Shown here piece by piece: positions 13,101-27,378 of a DNA stretch of 64,000 bases (the stretch's first letter is position 1; every line of letters begins with the position of its first letter). The stretch is taken from positions 930,001 to 994,000 of the forward strand of contig OZ059894.1 of the NCBI GenBank assembly GCA_964057225.1. The letters run 5' to 3'. Made by a program: the position numbers and the translations under genes. The DNA comes from Auanema rhodensis. Taxonomy: Eukaryota; Nematoda; Chromadorea; Rhabditida; Rhabditidae. The notes below the pieces were generated by a model. That model did no database searches, was not told the origin of the DNA, and saw only the letters and a program-made list of their open reading frames with translations.

Positions 13101-15444
13101 CTTCCAAAAACATTTTAACAAAAATTTTTTCGAAAAATTTCAAAATAATTTAGCAAAAAGTAGATGTTTTTAGATTCCTTTTTCTAACGCAAAGACGATG
13201 GACAATGTTATTCAACGTAAAAATTAATTCTTCAGGGTGAAAATCGAGGATATAAGTGTGAACTTATATCAGTTGATATCTCGGTGCATTTTTAAGCTAG
13301 CGCAAATCTGATAACACAGATCGACGCAGCTTAAAAATCCGCATCGAATGCACTATACTACATTGAGAAACGCTTAATACAAAAATTAGTTATGATCGTT
13401 TGAAAAATGATGCATTAGTGTATGTTGAGTTTCCATGTACACTCAACATTGCTTCCAAAAACATTTTGACAAAAATTTTTTCGAAAAATTTCAAAATAAT
13501 TTAGCAAAACGTAGATGTTTTTAGATTCCTTTTTTCAAGGCAAACACGATGGACAATGTTTTTCAACGAAAAAATTAGTTCTTCAGGGTGAAAATCGAGG
13601 ATATAAGTGTGAACTTATATCAGTTGATATCTCGGTGCATTTTTAAGCTAGCGCAAATCTGATAACACAGATCGACGCAGCTTAAAAATCCGCATCGAAT
13701 GCACTATACTACTTTGAGAAACGCTTAATATAAAAATTAGTTATGATCGTTTGAAAAATGATGCATTAGTGTATGTTGAGTTTCCATGTACACTCAACAT
13801 TGCTTCCAAAAACATTTTAACAAAAATTTTTTCGAAAAATTTCAAAATAATTTAGCAAAAAGTAGATGTTTTTAGATTCCTTTTTCTAACGCAAAGACGA
13901 TGGACAATGTTATTCAACGAAAAAATTAATTCTTCAGGGTGAAAATCGAGGATATAAGTGTGAACTTATATCAGTTGATATCTCGGTGCATTTTTAAGCT
14001 AGCGCAAATCTGATAACACAGATCGACGCAGCTTAAAAATCCGCATCGAATGCACTATACTACTTTGAGAAACGCTTAATATAAAAATTAGTTATGATCG
14101 TTTGAAAAATGATGCATTAGTGTATGTTGAGTTTCCATGTACACTCAACATTGCTTCCAAAAACATTTTGACAAAAATTTTTTCAAAAAATTTCAAAATA
14201 ATTTAGCAAAAAGTAGATGTTTTTAGATTCCTTTTTTCAAGGCAAAGACGATAGACAATGTTATTCAACGAAAAAATTAATTCTTCAGGGTGAAAATCGA
14301 GGATATAAGTGTGAACTTATATCAGTTGATATCTCGGTGCATTTTTAAGCTAGCGCAAATCTGATAACACAGATCGACGCAGCTTAAAAATCCGCATCGA
14401 ATGCACTATATTACAGTAAAAAATCTTCAATACAAAAATTAGTTATGATCGTTTGAAAAATGATGCATTAGTGTATGTTGAGTTTCCATGTACACTCAAC
14501 ATTGCTTCCAAAAACATTTTGACAAAAATTTTTTCGAAAAATTTCAAAATAATTTAGCAAAAAGTAGATGTTTTAAGATTCCTTTTTTCAAGGCAAACAC
14601 GATGGACAATGTTTTTCAACGAAAAAATTAGTTCTTCAGGGTGAAAATCGAGGATATAAGTGTGAACTTATATCAGTTGATATCTCGGTGCATTTTTAAG
14701 CTAGCGCAAATCTGATAACACAGATCGACGCAGCTTAAAAATCCGCATCGAATGCACTATACTACTTTGAGAAACGCTTAATATAAAAATTAGTTATGAT
14801 CGTTTGAAAAATGATGCATTAGTGTATGTTGAGTTTCCATGTACACTCAACATTGCTTCCAAAAACATTTTAACAAAAATTTTTTCGAAAAATTTCAAAA
14901 TAATTTAGCAAAAAGTAGATGTTTTTAGATTCCTTTTTCTAACGCAAAGACGATGGACAATGTTATTCAACGTAAAAATTAATTCTTCAGGGTGAAAATC
15001 GAGGATATAAGTGTGAACTTATATCAGTTGATATCTCGGTGCATTTTTAAGCTAGCGCAAATCTGATAACACAGATCGACGCAGCTTAAAAATCCGCATC
15101 GAATGCACTATACTACATTGAGAAACGCTTAATACAAAAATTAGTTATGATCGTTTGAAAAATGATGCATTAGTGTATGTTGAGTTTCCATGTACACTCA
15201 ACATTGCTTCCAAAAACATTTTGACAAAAATTTTTTCGAAAAATTTCAAAATAATTTAGCAAAACGTAGATGTTTTTAGATTCCTTTTTTCAAGGCAAAC
15301 ACGATGGACAATGTTTTTCAACGAAAAAATTAGTTCTTCAGGGTGAAAATCGAGGATATAAGTGTGAACTTATATCAGTTGATATCTCGGTGCATTTTTA
15401 AGCTAGCGCAAATCTGATAACACAGATCGACGCAGCTTAAAAAT
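10180..15444. repeat. A2-led units of 3, 4 and 5 monomers (copies 30-44)
   Basis: Reading from each A2 copy: A2, B3, B1 (10180-11232); A2, B3, B3, B1 (11233-12636); A2, B3t, G4, B3, B1 (12637-14391); then A2, B3t, G4 (14392-15444). Many B3 copies here have ttttaac at p130. Equivalently, 11935-13689 and 13690-15444 are two copies of a 5-monomer unit 1755 bp apart. Copy 34 (11584) joins a tail-3 body to the ttagttc end of other classes. The rising unit size suggests stepwise insertion of monomers. Confidence 0.82.
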
Positions 15445-17901
15445 CCGCATCGAATGCACTATACTACTTTGAGAAACGCTTAATACAAAAATTAGTTATG
15501 ATCGTTTGAAAAATGATGCATTAGTGTATGTTGAGTTTCCATGTACACTCAACATTGCTTCCAAAAACATTTTGACAAAAATTTTTTCGAAAAATTTCAA
15601 AATAATTTAGCAAAAAGTAGATGTTATAAGATTCCTTTTTTCAAGGCAAACACGATGGACATTGTTTTTCAACGAAAAAATTAGTTCTTCAGGGTGAAAA
15701 TCGAGGATATAAGTGTGAACTTATATCAGTTGATATCTCGGTGCATTTTTAAGCTAGCGCAAATCTGATAACACAGATCGACGCAGCTTAAAAATCCGCA
15801 TCGAATGCACTATACTACTTTGAGAAACGCTTAATACAAAAATTAGTTATGATCGTTTGAAAAATGATGCATTAGTGTATGTTGAGTTTCCATGTACACT
15901 CAACATTGCTTCCAAAAACATTTTGACAAAAATTTTTTCGAAAAATTTCAAAATAATTTAGCAAAAAGTAGATGTTATAAGATTCCTTTTTTCAAGGCAA
16001 ACACGATGGACAATGTTTTTCAACGAAAAAATTAGTTCTTCAGGGTGAAAATCGAGGATATAAGTGTGAACTTATATCAGTTGATATCTCGGTGCATTTT
16101 TAAGCTAGCGCAAATCTGATAACACAGATCGACGCAGCTTAAAAATCCGCATCGAATGCACTATACTACTTTGAGAAACGCTTAATATAAAAATTAGTTA
16201 TGATCGTTTGAAAAATGATGCATTAGTGTATGTTGAGTTTCCATGTACACTCAACATTGCTTCCAAAAACATTTTGACAAAAATTTTTTCGAAAAATTTC
16301 AAAATAATTTAGCAAAAAGTAGATGTTTTTAGATTCCTTTTTCTAACGCAAAGACGATGGACAATGTTATTCAACGTAAAAATTAATTCTTCAGGGTGAA
16401 AATCGAGGATATAAGTGTGAACTTATATCAGTTGATATCTCGGTGCATTTTTAAGCTAGCGCAAATCTGATAACACAGATCGACGCAGCTTAAAAATCCG
16501 CATCGAATGCACTATACTACATTGAGAAACGCTTAATACAAAAATTAGTTATGATCGTTTGAAAAATGATGCATTAGTGTATGTTGAGTTTCCATGTACA
16601 CTCAACATTGCTTCCAAAAACATTTTGACAAAAATTTTTTCGAAAAATTTCAAAATAATTTAGCAAAACGTAGATGTTTTTAGATTCCTTTTTTCAAGGC
16701 AAACACGATGGACATTGTTTTTCAACGAAAAAATTAGTTCTTCAGGGTGAAAATCGAGGATATAAGTGTGAACTTATATCAGTTGATATCTCGGTGCATT
16801 TTTAAGCTAGCGCAAATCTGATAACACAGATCAACGCAGCTTAAAAATCCGCATCGAATGCACTATACTACTTTGAGAAACGCTTAATACAAAAATTAGT
16901 TATGATCGTTTGAAAAATGATGCATTAGTGTATGTTGAGTTTCCATGTACACTCAACATTGCTTCCAAAAACATTTTGACAAAAATTTTTTCGAAAAATT
17001 TCAAAATAATTTAGCAAAAAGTAGATGTTATAAGATTCCTTTTTTCAAGGCAAACACGATGGACAATGTTTTTCAACGAAAAAATTAGTTCTTCAGGGTG
17101 AAAATCGAGGATATAAGTGTGAACTTATATCAGTTGATATCTCGGTGCATTTTTAAGCTAGCGCAAATCTGATAACACAGATCGACGCAGCTTAAAAATC
17201 CGCATCGAATGCACTATACTACTTTGAGAAACGCTTAATATAAAAATTAGTTATGATCGTTTGAAAAATGATGCATTAGTGTATGTTGAGTTTCCATGTA
17301 CACTCAACATTGCTTCCAAAAACATTTTGACAAAAATTTTTTCGAAAAATTTCAAAATAATTTAGCAAAAAGTAGATGTTTTTAGATTCCTTTTTCTAAC
17401 GCAAAGACGATGGACAATGTTATTCAACGTAAAAATTAATTCTTCAGGGTGAAAATCGAGGATATAAGTGTGAACTTATATCAGTTGATATCTCGGTGCA
17501 TTTTTAAGCTAGCGCAAATCTGATAACACAGATCGACGCAGCTTAAAAATCCGCATCGAATGCACTATACTACATTGAGAAACGCTTAATACAAAAATTA
17601 GTTATGATCGTTTGAAAAATGATGCATTAGTGTATGTTGAGTTTCCATGTACACTCAACATTGCTTCCAAAAACATTTTGACAAAAATTTTTTCGAAAAA
17701 TTTCAAAATAATTTAGCAAAACGTAGATGTTTTTAGATTCCTTTTTTCAAGGCAAACACGATGGACAATGTTTTTCAACGAAAAAATTAGTTCTTCAGGG
17801 TGAAAATCGAGGATATAAGTGTGAACTTATATCAGTTGATATCTCGGTGCATTTTTAAGCTAGCGCAAATCTGATAACACAGATCGACGCAGCTTAAAAA
17901 T
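15445..17901. repeat. Copies 45-51: 3-monomer block with a fused monomer
   Basis: Class order is D5t, D5a, B3t, then a G4/5t fusion, D5a, B3t, G4. Counting the preceding G4 (15094), a 4-monomer series G4-D5t-D5a-B3t has been followed by a 3-monomer series in which G4 and D5t are merged. Copy 48 also has gatcaacgc in place of gatcgacgc near 16831. Confidence 0.82.
16498..16848. repeat. Copy 48: G4/D5t fusion monomer
   Basis: The left part carries the G head, gcaaaacg and gtttttag of class G4; the right part carries gacattg, otherwise typical of D5t. The switch lies between 16681 and 16715, where the two parents are identical. The result is a full 351-bp monomer replacing two, as expected from unequal exchange in register within an array. 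Confidence 0.78.
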
Positions 17902-20900
17902 CCGCATCTAATGCACTATACTACTTTGAGAAACGCTTAATATAAAAATTAGTTATGATCGTTTGAAAAATGATGCATTAGTGTATGTTGAGTTTCCATG
18001 TACACTCAACATTGCTTCCAAAAACATTTTGACAAAAATTTTTTCGAAAAATTTCAAAATAATTTAGCAAAAAGTAGATGTTATAAGATTTCTTTTTTCA
18101 AGGCAAACACGATGGACAATGTTTTTCAACGAAAAAATTAGTTCTTCAGGGTGAAAATCGAGGATATAAGTGTGAACTTATATCAGTTGATATCTCGGTG
18201 CATTTTTAAGCTAGCGCAAATCTGATAACACAGATCGACGCAGCTTAAAAATCCGCATCTAATGCACTATACTACTTTGAGAAACGCTTAATATAAAAAT
18301 TAGTTATGATCGTTTGAAAAATGATGCATTAGTGTATGTTGAGTTTCCATGTACACTCAACATTGCTTCCAAAAACATTTTGACAAAAATTTTTTCGAAA
18401 AATTTCAAGATAATTTAGCAGAAAGTAGATGTTTTTAGATTCCTTTTTCTAACGCAAAGACGATGGACAATGTTATTCAACGAAAAAATTAATTCTTCAG
18501 GGTGAAAATCGAGGATATAAGTGTGAACTTATATCAGTTGATATCTCGGTGCATTTTTAAGCTAGCGCAAATCTGATAACACAGATCGATGCAGCTTAAA
18601 AATCCGCATCGAATGCACTATACTACTTTGAGAAACGCTTAATACAAAAATTAGTTATGATCGTTTGAAAAATGATGCATTAGTGTATGTTGAGTTTCCA
18701 TGTACACTCAACATTGCTTCCAAAAACATTTTGACAAAAATTTTTTCAAAAAATTTCAAAATAATTTAGCGAAAAGTAGATGTTTTTAGATTCCTTTTTT
18801 CAAGGCAAAGACGATAGACAATGTTATTCAACGAAAAAATTAATTCTTCAGGGTGAAAATCGAGGATATAAGTGTGAACTTATATCAGTTGATATCTCGG
18901 TGCATTTTTAAGCTAGCGCAAATCTGATAACACAGATCGACGCAGCTTAAAAATCCGCATCGAATGCACTATATTACAGTAAAAAATCTTCAATACAAAA
19001 ATTAGTTATGATCGTTTGAAAAATGATGCATTAGTGTATGTTGAGTTTCCATGTACACTCAACATTGCTTCCAAAAACATTTTGACAAAAATTTTTTCAA
19101 AAAATTTCAAAATAATTTAGCAAAAAGTAGATGTTTTTAGATTCCTTTTTCTAACGCAAAGACGATGGACAATGTTATTCAACGTAAAAATTAATTCTTC
19201 AGGGTGAAAATCGAGGATATAAGTGTGAACTTATATCAGTTGATATCTCGGTGCATTTTTAAGCTAGCGCAAATCTGATAACACAGATCGACGCAGCTTA
19301 AAAATCCGCATCGAATGCACTATACTACATTGAGAAACGCTTAATACAAAAATTAGTTATGATCGTTTGAAAAATGATGCATTAGTGTATGTTGAGTTTC
19401 CATGTACACTCAACATTGCTTCCAAAAACATTTTGACAAAAATTTTTTCGAAAAATTTCAAAATAATTTAGCAAAAAGTAGATGTTTTTAGATTCCTTTT
19501 TCTAACGCAAAGACGATGGACGATGTTATTCAACGAAAAAATTAGTTCTTCAGGGTGAAAATCGAGGATATAAGTGTGAACTTATATCAGTTGATATCTC
19601 GGTGCATTTTTAAGCTAGCGCAAATCTGATAACACAGATCGACGCAGCTTAAAAATCCGCATCTAATGCACTATACTACTTTGAGAAACGCTTAATATAA
19701 AAATTAGTTATGATCGTTTGAAAAATGATGCATTAGTGTATGTTGAGTTTCCATGTACACTCAACATTGCTTCCAAAAACATTTTGACAAAAATTTTTTC
19801 GAAAAATTTCAAAATAATTTAGCAAAAAGTAGATGTTATAAGATTTCTTTTTTCAAGGCAAACACGATGGACAATGTTTTTCAACGAAAAAATTAGTTCT
19901 TCAGGGTGAAAATCGAGGATATAAGTGTGAACTTATATCAGTTGATATCTCGGTGCATTTTTAAGCTAGCGCAAATCTGATAACACAGATCGACGCAGCT
20001 TAAAAATCCGCATCTAATGCACTATACTACTTTGAGAAACGCTTAATATAAAAATTAGTTATGATCGTTTGAAAAATGATGCATTAGTGTATGTTGAGTT
20101 TCCATGTACACTCAACATTGCTTCCAAAAACATTTTGACAAAAATTTTTTCGAAAAATTTCAAGATAATTTAGCAGAAAGTAGATGTTTTTAGATTCCTT
20201 TTTCTAACGCAAAGACGATGGACAATGTTATTCAACGAAAAAATTAATTCTTCAGGGTGAAAATCGAGGATATAAGTGTGAACTTATATCAGTTGATATC
20301 TCGGTGCATTTTTAAGCTAGCGCAAATCTGATAACACAGATCGATGCAGCTTAAAAATCCGCATCGAATGCACTATACTACTTTGAGAAACGCTTAATAC
20401 AAAAATTAGTTATGATCGTTTGAAAAATGATGCATTAGTGTATGTTGAGTTTCCATGTACACTCAACATTGCTTCCAAAAACATTTTGACAGAAATTTTT
20501 TCAAAAAATTTCAAAATAATTTAGCGAAAAGTAGATGTTTTTAGATTCCTTTTTTCAAGGCAAAGACGATAGACAATGTTATTCAACGAAAAAATTAATT
20601 CTTCAGGGTGAAAATCGAGGATATAAGTGTGAACTTATATCAGTTGATATCTCGGTGCATTTTTAAGCTAGCGCAAATCTGATAACACAGATCGACGCAG
20701 CTTAAAAATCCGCATCGAATGCACTATATTACAGTAAAAAATCTTCAATACAAAAATTAGTTATGATCGTTTGAAAAATGATGCATTAGTGTATGTTGAG
20801 TTTCCATGTACACTCAACATTGCTTCCAAAAACATTTTGACAAAAATTTTTTCAAAAAATTTCAAAATAATTTAGCAAAAAGTAGATGTTTTTAGATTCC

Positions 20901-21411
20901 TTTTTCTAACGCAAAGACGATGGACAATGTTATTCAACGTAAAAATTAATTCTTCAGGGTGAAAATCGAGGATATAAGTGTGAACTTATATCAGTTGATA
21001 TCTCGGTGCATTTTTAAGCTAGCGCAAATCTGATAACACAGATCGACGCAGCTTAAAAATCCGCATCGAATGCACTATACTACATTGAGAAACGCTTAAT
21101 ACAAAAATTAGTTATGATCGTTTGAAAAATGATGCATTAGTGTATGTTGAGTTTCCATGTACACTCAACATTGCTTCCAAAAACATTTTGACAAAAATTT
21201 TTTCGAAAAATTTCAAAATAATTTAGCAAAAAGTAGATGTTTTTAGATTCCTTTTTCTAACGCAAAGACGATGGACGATGTTATTCAACGAAAAAATTAG
21301 TTCTTCAGGGTGAAAATCGAGGATATAAGTGTGAACTTATATCAGTTGATATCTCGGTGCATTTTTAAGCTAGCGCAAATCTGATAACACAGATCGACGC
21401 AGCTTAAAAAT
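17902..21411. repeat. 5-monomer higher-order unit, two copies (copies 52-61)
   Basis: 17902-19656 and 19657-21411 share the order B5T, B6, D7, A3t, G3g at 1755-bp offset. The first two monomers of each carry the start tag ccgcatcta (17902, 18253, 19657, 20008). The G3g copies here end in ttagttc and gacgcag instead of the usual ttaattc and gatgcag. Copy 59 has gacagaaat for gacaaaaat near 20490. The A3t monomers join an A1-like front (ttttttcaaaaaa) to a 3t tail. Confidence 0.88.
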
Positions 21412-24400
21412 CCGCATCTAATGCACTATACTACTTTGAGAAACGCTTAATATAAAAATTAGTTATGATCGTTTGAAAAATGATGCATTAGTGTATGTTG
21501 AGTTTCCATGTACACTCAACATTGCTTCCAAAAACATTTTGACAAAAATTTTTTCGAAAAATTTCAAAATAATTTAGCAAAAAGTAGATGTTATAAGATT
21601 TCTTTTTTCAAGGCAAACACGATGGACAATGTTTTTCAACGAAAAAATTAGTTCTTCAGGGTGAAAATCGAGGATATAAGTGTGAACTTATATCAGTTGA
21701 TATCTCGGTGCATTTTTAAGCTAGCGCAAATCTGATAACACAGATCGACGCAGCTTAAAAATCCGCATCTAATGCACTATACTACTTTGAGAAACGCTTA
21801 ATATAAAAATTAGTTATGATCGTTTGAAAAATGATGCATTAGTGTATGTTGAGTTTCCATGTACACTCAACATTGCTTCCAAAAACATTTTGACAAAAAT
21901 TTTTTCGAAAAATTTCAAGATAATTTAGCAGAAAGTAGATGTTTTTAGATTCCTTTTTCTAACGCAAAGACGATGGACAATGTTATTCAACGAAAAAATT
22001 AATTCTTCAGGGTGAAAATCGAGGATATAAGTGTGAACTTATATCAGTTGATATCTCGGTGCATTTTTAAGCTAGCGCAAATCTGATAACACAGATCGAT
22101 GCAGCTTAAAAATCCGCATCGAATGCACTATACTACTTTGAGAAACGCTTAATACAAAAATTAGTTATGATCGTTTGAAAAATGATGCATTAGTGTATGT
22201 TGAGTTTCCATGTACACTCAACATTGCTTCCAAAAACATTTTGACAAAAATTTTTTCAAAAAATTTCAAAATAATTTAGCGAAAAGTAGATGTTTTTAGA
22301 TTCCTTTTTTCAAGGCAAAGACGATAGACAATGTTATTCAACGAAAAAATTAATTCTTCAGGGTGAAAATCGAGGATATAAGTGTGAACTTATATCAGTT
22401 GATATCTCGGTGCATTTTTAAGCTAGCGCAAATCTGATAACACAGATCGACGCAGCTTAAAAATCCGCATCGAATGCACTATATTACAGTAAAAAATCTT
22501 CAATACAAAAATTAGTTATGATCGTTTGAAAAATGATGCATTAGTGTATGTTGAGTTTCCATGTACACTCAACATTGCTTCCAAAAACATTTTGACAAAA
22601 ATTTTTTCGAAAAATTTCAAAATAATTTAGCAAAAAGTAGATGTTTTAAGATTCCTTTTTTCAAGGCAAACACGATGGACAATGTTTTTCAACGAAAAAA
22701 TTAGTTCTTCAGGGTGAAAATCGAGGATATAAGTGTGAACTTATATCAGTTGATATCTCGGTGCATTTTTAAGCTAGCGCAAATCTGATAACACAGATCG
22801 ACGCAGCTTAAAAATCCGCATCGAATGCACTATACTACATTGAGAAACGCTTAATACAAAAATTAGTTATGATCGTTTGAAAAATGATGCATTAGTGTAT
22901 GTTGAGTTTCCATGTACACTCAACATTGCTTCCAAAAACATTTTGACAAAAATTTTTTCGAAAAATTTCAAAATAATTTAGCAAAAAGTAGATGTTTTTA
23001 GATTCCTTTTTCTAACGCAAAGACGATGGACGATGTTATTCAACGAAAAAATTAATTCTTCAGGGTGAAAATCGAGGATATAAGTGTGAACTTATATCAG
23101 TTGATATCTCGGTGCATTTTTAAGCTAGCGCAAATCTGATAACACAGATCGATGCAGCTTAAAAATCCGCATCGAATGCACTATACTACTTTGAGAAACG
23201 CTTAATACAAAAATTAGTTATGATCGTTTGAAAAATGATGCATTAGTGTATGTTGAGTTTCCATGTACACTCAACATTGCTTCCAAAAACATTTTGACAA
23301 AAATTTTTTCGAAAAATTTCAAAATAATTTAGCAAAAAGTAGATGTTTTTAGATTCCTTTTTCTAACGCAAAGACGATGGACGATGTTATTCAACGAAAA
23401 AATTAATTCTTCAGGGTGAAAATCGAGGATATAAGTGTGAACTTATATCAGTTGATATCTCGGTGCATTTTTAAGCTAGCGCAAATCTGATAACACAGAT
23501 CGATGCAGCTTAAAAATCCGCATCGAATGCACTATACTACTTTGAGAAACGCTTAATACAAAAATTAGTTATGATCGTTTGAAAAATGATGCATTAGTGT
23601 ATGTTGAGTTTCCATGTACACTCAACATTGCTTCCAAAAACATTTTGACAAAAATTTTTTCAAAAAATTTCAAAATAATTTAGCAAAAAGTAGATGTTTT
23701 TAGATTCCTTTTTCTAACGCAAAGACGATGGACAATGTTATTCAACGTAAAAATTAATTCTTCAGGGTGAAAATCGAGGATATAAGTGTGAACTTATATC
23801 AGTTGATATCTCGGTGCATTTTTAAGCTAGCGCAAATCTGATAACACAGATCGACGCAGCTTAAAAATCCGCATCGAATGCACTATACTACATTGAGAAA
23901 CGCTTAATACAAAAATTAGTTATGATCGTTTGAAAAATGATGCATTAGTGTATGTTGAGTTTCCATGTACACTCAACATTGCTTCCAAAAACATTTTGAC
24001 AAAAATTTTTTCGAAAAATTTCAAAATAATTTAGCAAAAAGTAGATGTTTTTAGATTCCTTTTTCTAACGCAAAGACGATGGACGATGTTATTCAACGAA
24101 AAAATTAGTTCTTCAGGGTGAAAATCGAGGATATAAGTGTGAACTTATATCAGTTGATATCTCGGTGCATTTTTAAGCTAGCGCAAATCTGATAACACAG
24201 ATCGACGCAGCTTAAAAATCCGCATCTAATGCACTATACTACTTTGAGAAACGCTTAATATAAAAATTAGTTATGATCGTTTGAAAAATGATGCATTAGT
24301 GTATGTTGAGTTTCCATGTACACTCAACATTGCTTCCAAAAACATTTTGACAAAAATTTTTTCGAAAAATTTCAAAATAATTTAGCAAAAAGTAGATGTT

Positions 24401-25974
24401 ATAAGATTTCTTTTTTCAAGGCAAACACGATGGACAATGTTTTTCAACGAAAAAATTAGTTCTTCAGGGTGAAAATCGAGGATATAAGTGTGAACTTATA
24501 TCAGTTGATATCTCGGTGCATTTTTAAGCTAGCGCAAATCTGATAACACAGATCGACGCAGCTTAAAAATCCGCATCTAATGCACTATACTACTTTGAGA
24601 AACGCTTAATATAAAAATTAGTTATGATCGTTTGAAAAATGATGCATTAGTGTATGTTGAGTTTCCATGTACACTCAACATTGCTTCCAAAAACATTTTG
24701 ACAAAAATTTTTTCGAAAAATTTCAAGATAATTTAGCAGAAAGTAGATGTTTTTAGATTCCTTTTTCTAACGCAAAGACGATGGACAATGTTATTCAACG
24801 AAAAAATTAATTCTTCAGGGTGAAAATCGAGGATATAAGTGTGAACTTATATCAGTTGATATCTCGGTGCATTTTTAAGCTAGCGCAAATCTGATAACAC
24901 AGATCGATGCAGCTTAAAAATCCGCATCGAATGCACTATACTACTTTGAGAAACGCTTAATACAAAAATTAGTTATGATCGTTTGAAAAATGATGCATTA
25001 GTGTATGTTGAGTTTCCATGTACACTCAACATTGCTTCCAAAAACATTTTGACAAAAATTTTTTCAAAAAATTTCAAAATAATTTAGCGAAAAGTAGATG
25101 TTTTTAGATTCCTTTTTTCAAGGCAAAGACGATAGACAATGTTATTCAACGAAAAAATTAATTCTTCAGGGTGAAAATCGAGGATATAAGTGTGAACTTA
25201 TATCAGTTGATATCTCGGTGCATTTTTAAGCTAGCGCAAATCTGATAACACAGATCGACGCAGCTTAAAAATCCGCATCGAATGCACTATATTACAGTAA
25301 AAAATCTTCAATACAAAAATTAGTTATGATCGTTTGAAAAATGATGCATTAGTGTATGTTGAGTTTCCATGTACACTCAACATTGCTTCCAAAAACATTT
25401 TGACAAAAATTTTTTCGAAAAATTTCAAAATAATTTAGCAAAAAGTAGATGTTTTAAGATTCCTTTTTTCAAGGCAAACACGATGGACAATGTTTTTCAA
25501 CGAAAAAATTAGTTCTTCAGGGTGAAAATCGAGGATATAAGTGTGAACTTATATCAGTTGATATCTCGGTGCATTTTTAAGCTAGCGCAAATCTGATAAC
25601 ACAGATCGACGCAGCTTAAAAATCCGCATCGAATGCACTATACTACATTGAGAAACGCTTAATACAAAAATTAGTTATGATCGTTTGAAAAATGATGCAT
25701 TAGTGTATGTTGAGTTTCCATGTACACTCAACATTGCTTCCAAAAACATTTTGACAAAAATTTTTTCGAAAAATTTCAAAATAATTTAGCAAAAAGTAGA
25801 TGTTTTCAGATTCCTTTTTCTAACGCAAAGACGATGGACGATGTTATTCAACGAAAAAATTAATTCTTCAGGGTGAAAATCGAGGATATAAGTGTGAACT
25901 TATATCAGTTGATATCTCGGTGCATTTTTAAGCTAGCGCAAATCTGATAACACAGATCGATGCAGCTTAAAAAT
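21412..25974. repeat. 8-monomer unit and its partial repeat (copies 62-74)
   Basis: 21412-24219 reads B5T, B6, D7, A2, G3g, D3g, D3t, G3g; 24220-25974 reads B5T, B6, D7, A2, G3g. The first five classes repeat at 2808 bp. It derives from the preceding 5-monomer unit by change of A3t to A2 and by insertion of three monomers. Copy 68 (23518) has a D head on a front and tail matching the A3t copies, so its head has been swapped. Copy 74 has gttttcag for gtttttag near 25805. Confidence 0.82.
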
Positions 25975-27378
25975 CCGCATCGAATGCACTATACTACTTT
26001 GAGAAACGCTTAATACAAAAATTAGTTATGATCGTTTGAAAAATGATGCATTAGTGTATGTTGAGTTTCCATGTACACTCAACATTGCTTCCAAAAACAT
26101 TTTGACAAAAATTTTTTCAAAAAATTTCAAAATAATTTAGCAAAAAGTAGATGTTTTTAAATTCCTTTTTTCAAGGCAAAGACGATAGACAATGTTATTC
26201 AACGAAAAAATTAATTCTTCAGGGTGAAAATCGAGGATATAAGTGTGAACTTATATCAGTTGATATCTCGGTGCATTTTTAAGCTAGCGCAAATCTGATA
26301 ACACAGATCGACGCAGCTTAAAAATCCGCATCGAATGCACTATACTACTTTGAAAAACGCTTAATACAAAAATTAGTTATGATCGTTTGAAAAATGATGC
26401 ATTAGTGTATGTTGAGTTTCCATGTACACTCAACATTGCTTCCAAAAACATTTTGACAAAAATTTTTTCGAAAAATTTCAAAATAATTTAGCAAAAAGTA
26501 GATGTTTTAAGATTCCTTTTTTCAAGGCAAACACGATGGACAATGTTTTTCAACGAAAAAATTAGTTCTTCAGGGTGAAAATCGAGGATATAAGTGTGAA
26601 CTTATATCAGTTGATATCTCGGTGCATTTTTAAGCTAGCGCAAATCTGATAACACAGATCGACGCAGCTTAAAAATCCGCATCGAATGCACTATATTACA
26701 GTAAAAAATCTTCAATACAAAAATTAGTTATGATCGTTTGAAAAATGATGCATTAGTGTATGTTGAGTTTCCATGTACACTCAACATTGCTTCCAAAAAC
26801 ATTTTGACAAAAATTTTTTCAAAAAATTTCAAAATAATTTAGCAAAAAGTAGATGTTTTTAGATTCCTTTTTTCAAGGCAAAGACGATAGACAATGTTAT
26901 TCAACGAAAAAATTAATTCTTCAGGGTGAAAATCGAGGATATAAGTGTGAACTTATATCAGTTGATATCTCGGTGCATTTTTAAGCTAGCGCAAATCTGA
27001 TAACACAGATCGACGCAGCTTAAAAATCCGCATCGAATGCACTATATTACAGTAAAAAATCTTCAATACAAAAATTAGTTATGATCGTTTGAAAAATGAT
27101 GCATTAGTGTATGTTGAGTTTCCATGTACACTCAACATTGCTTCCAAAAACATTTTGACAAAAATTTTTTCGAAAAATTTCAAAATAATTTAGCAAAAAG
27201 TAGATGTTTTAAGATTCCTTTTTTCAAGGCAAACACGATGGACAATGTTTTTCAACGAAAAAATTAGTTCTTCAGGGTGAAAATCGAGGATATAAGTGTG
27301 AACTTATATCAGTTGATATCTCGGTGCATTTTTAAGCTAGCGCAAATCTGATAACACAGATCGACGCAGCTTAAAAAT
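25975..27378. repeat. Copies 75-78: D8, E2, A1, A2
   Basis: This four-monomer segment repeats the D8-E2-A1 trio of 8074-10179 and the A2 that follows it. As there, it is preceded by G3g and followed by a B3 with ttttaac. The two regions are therefore related over at least six monomers, about 17.9 kb apart, with one D8-E2-A1 trio missing here. Confidence 0.82.
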
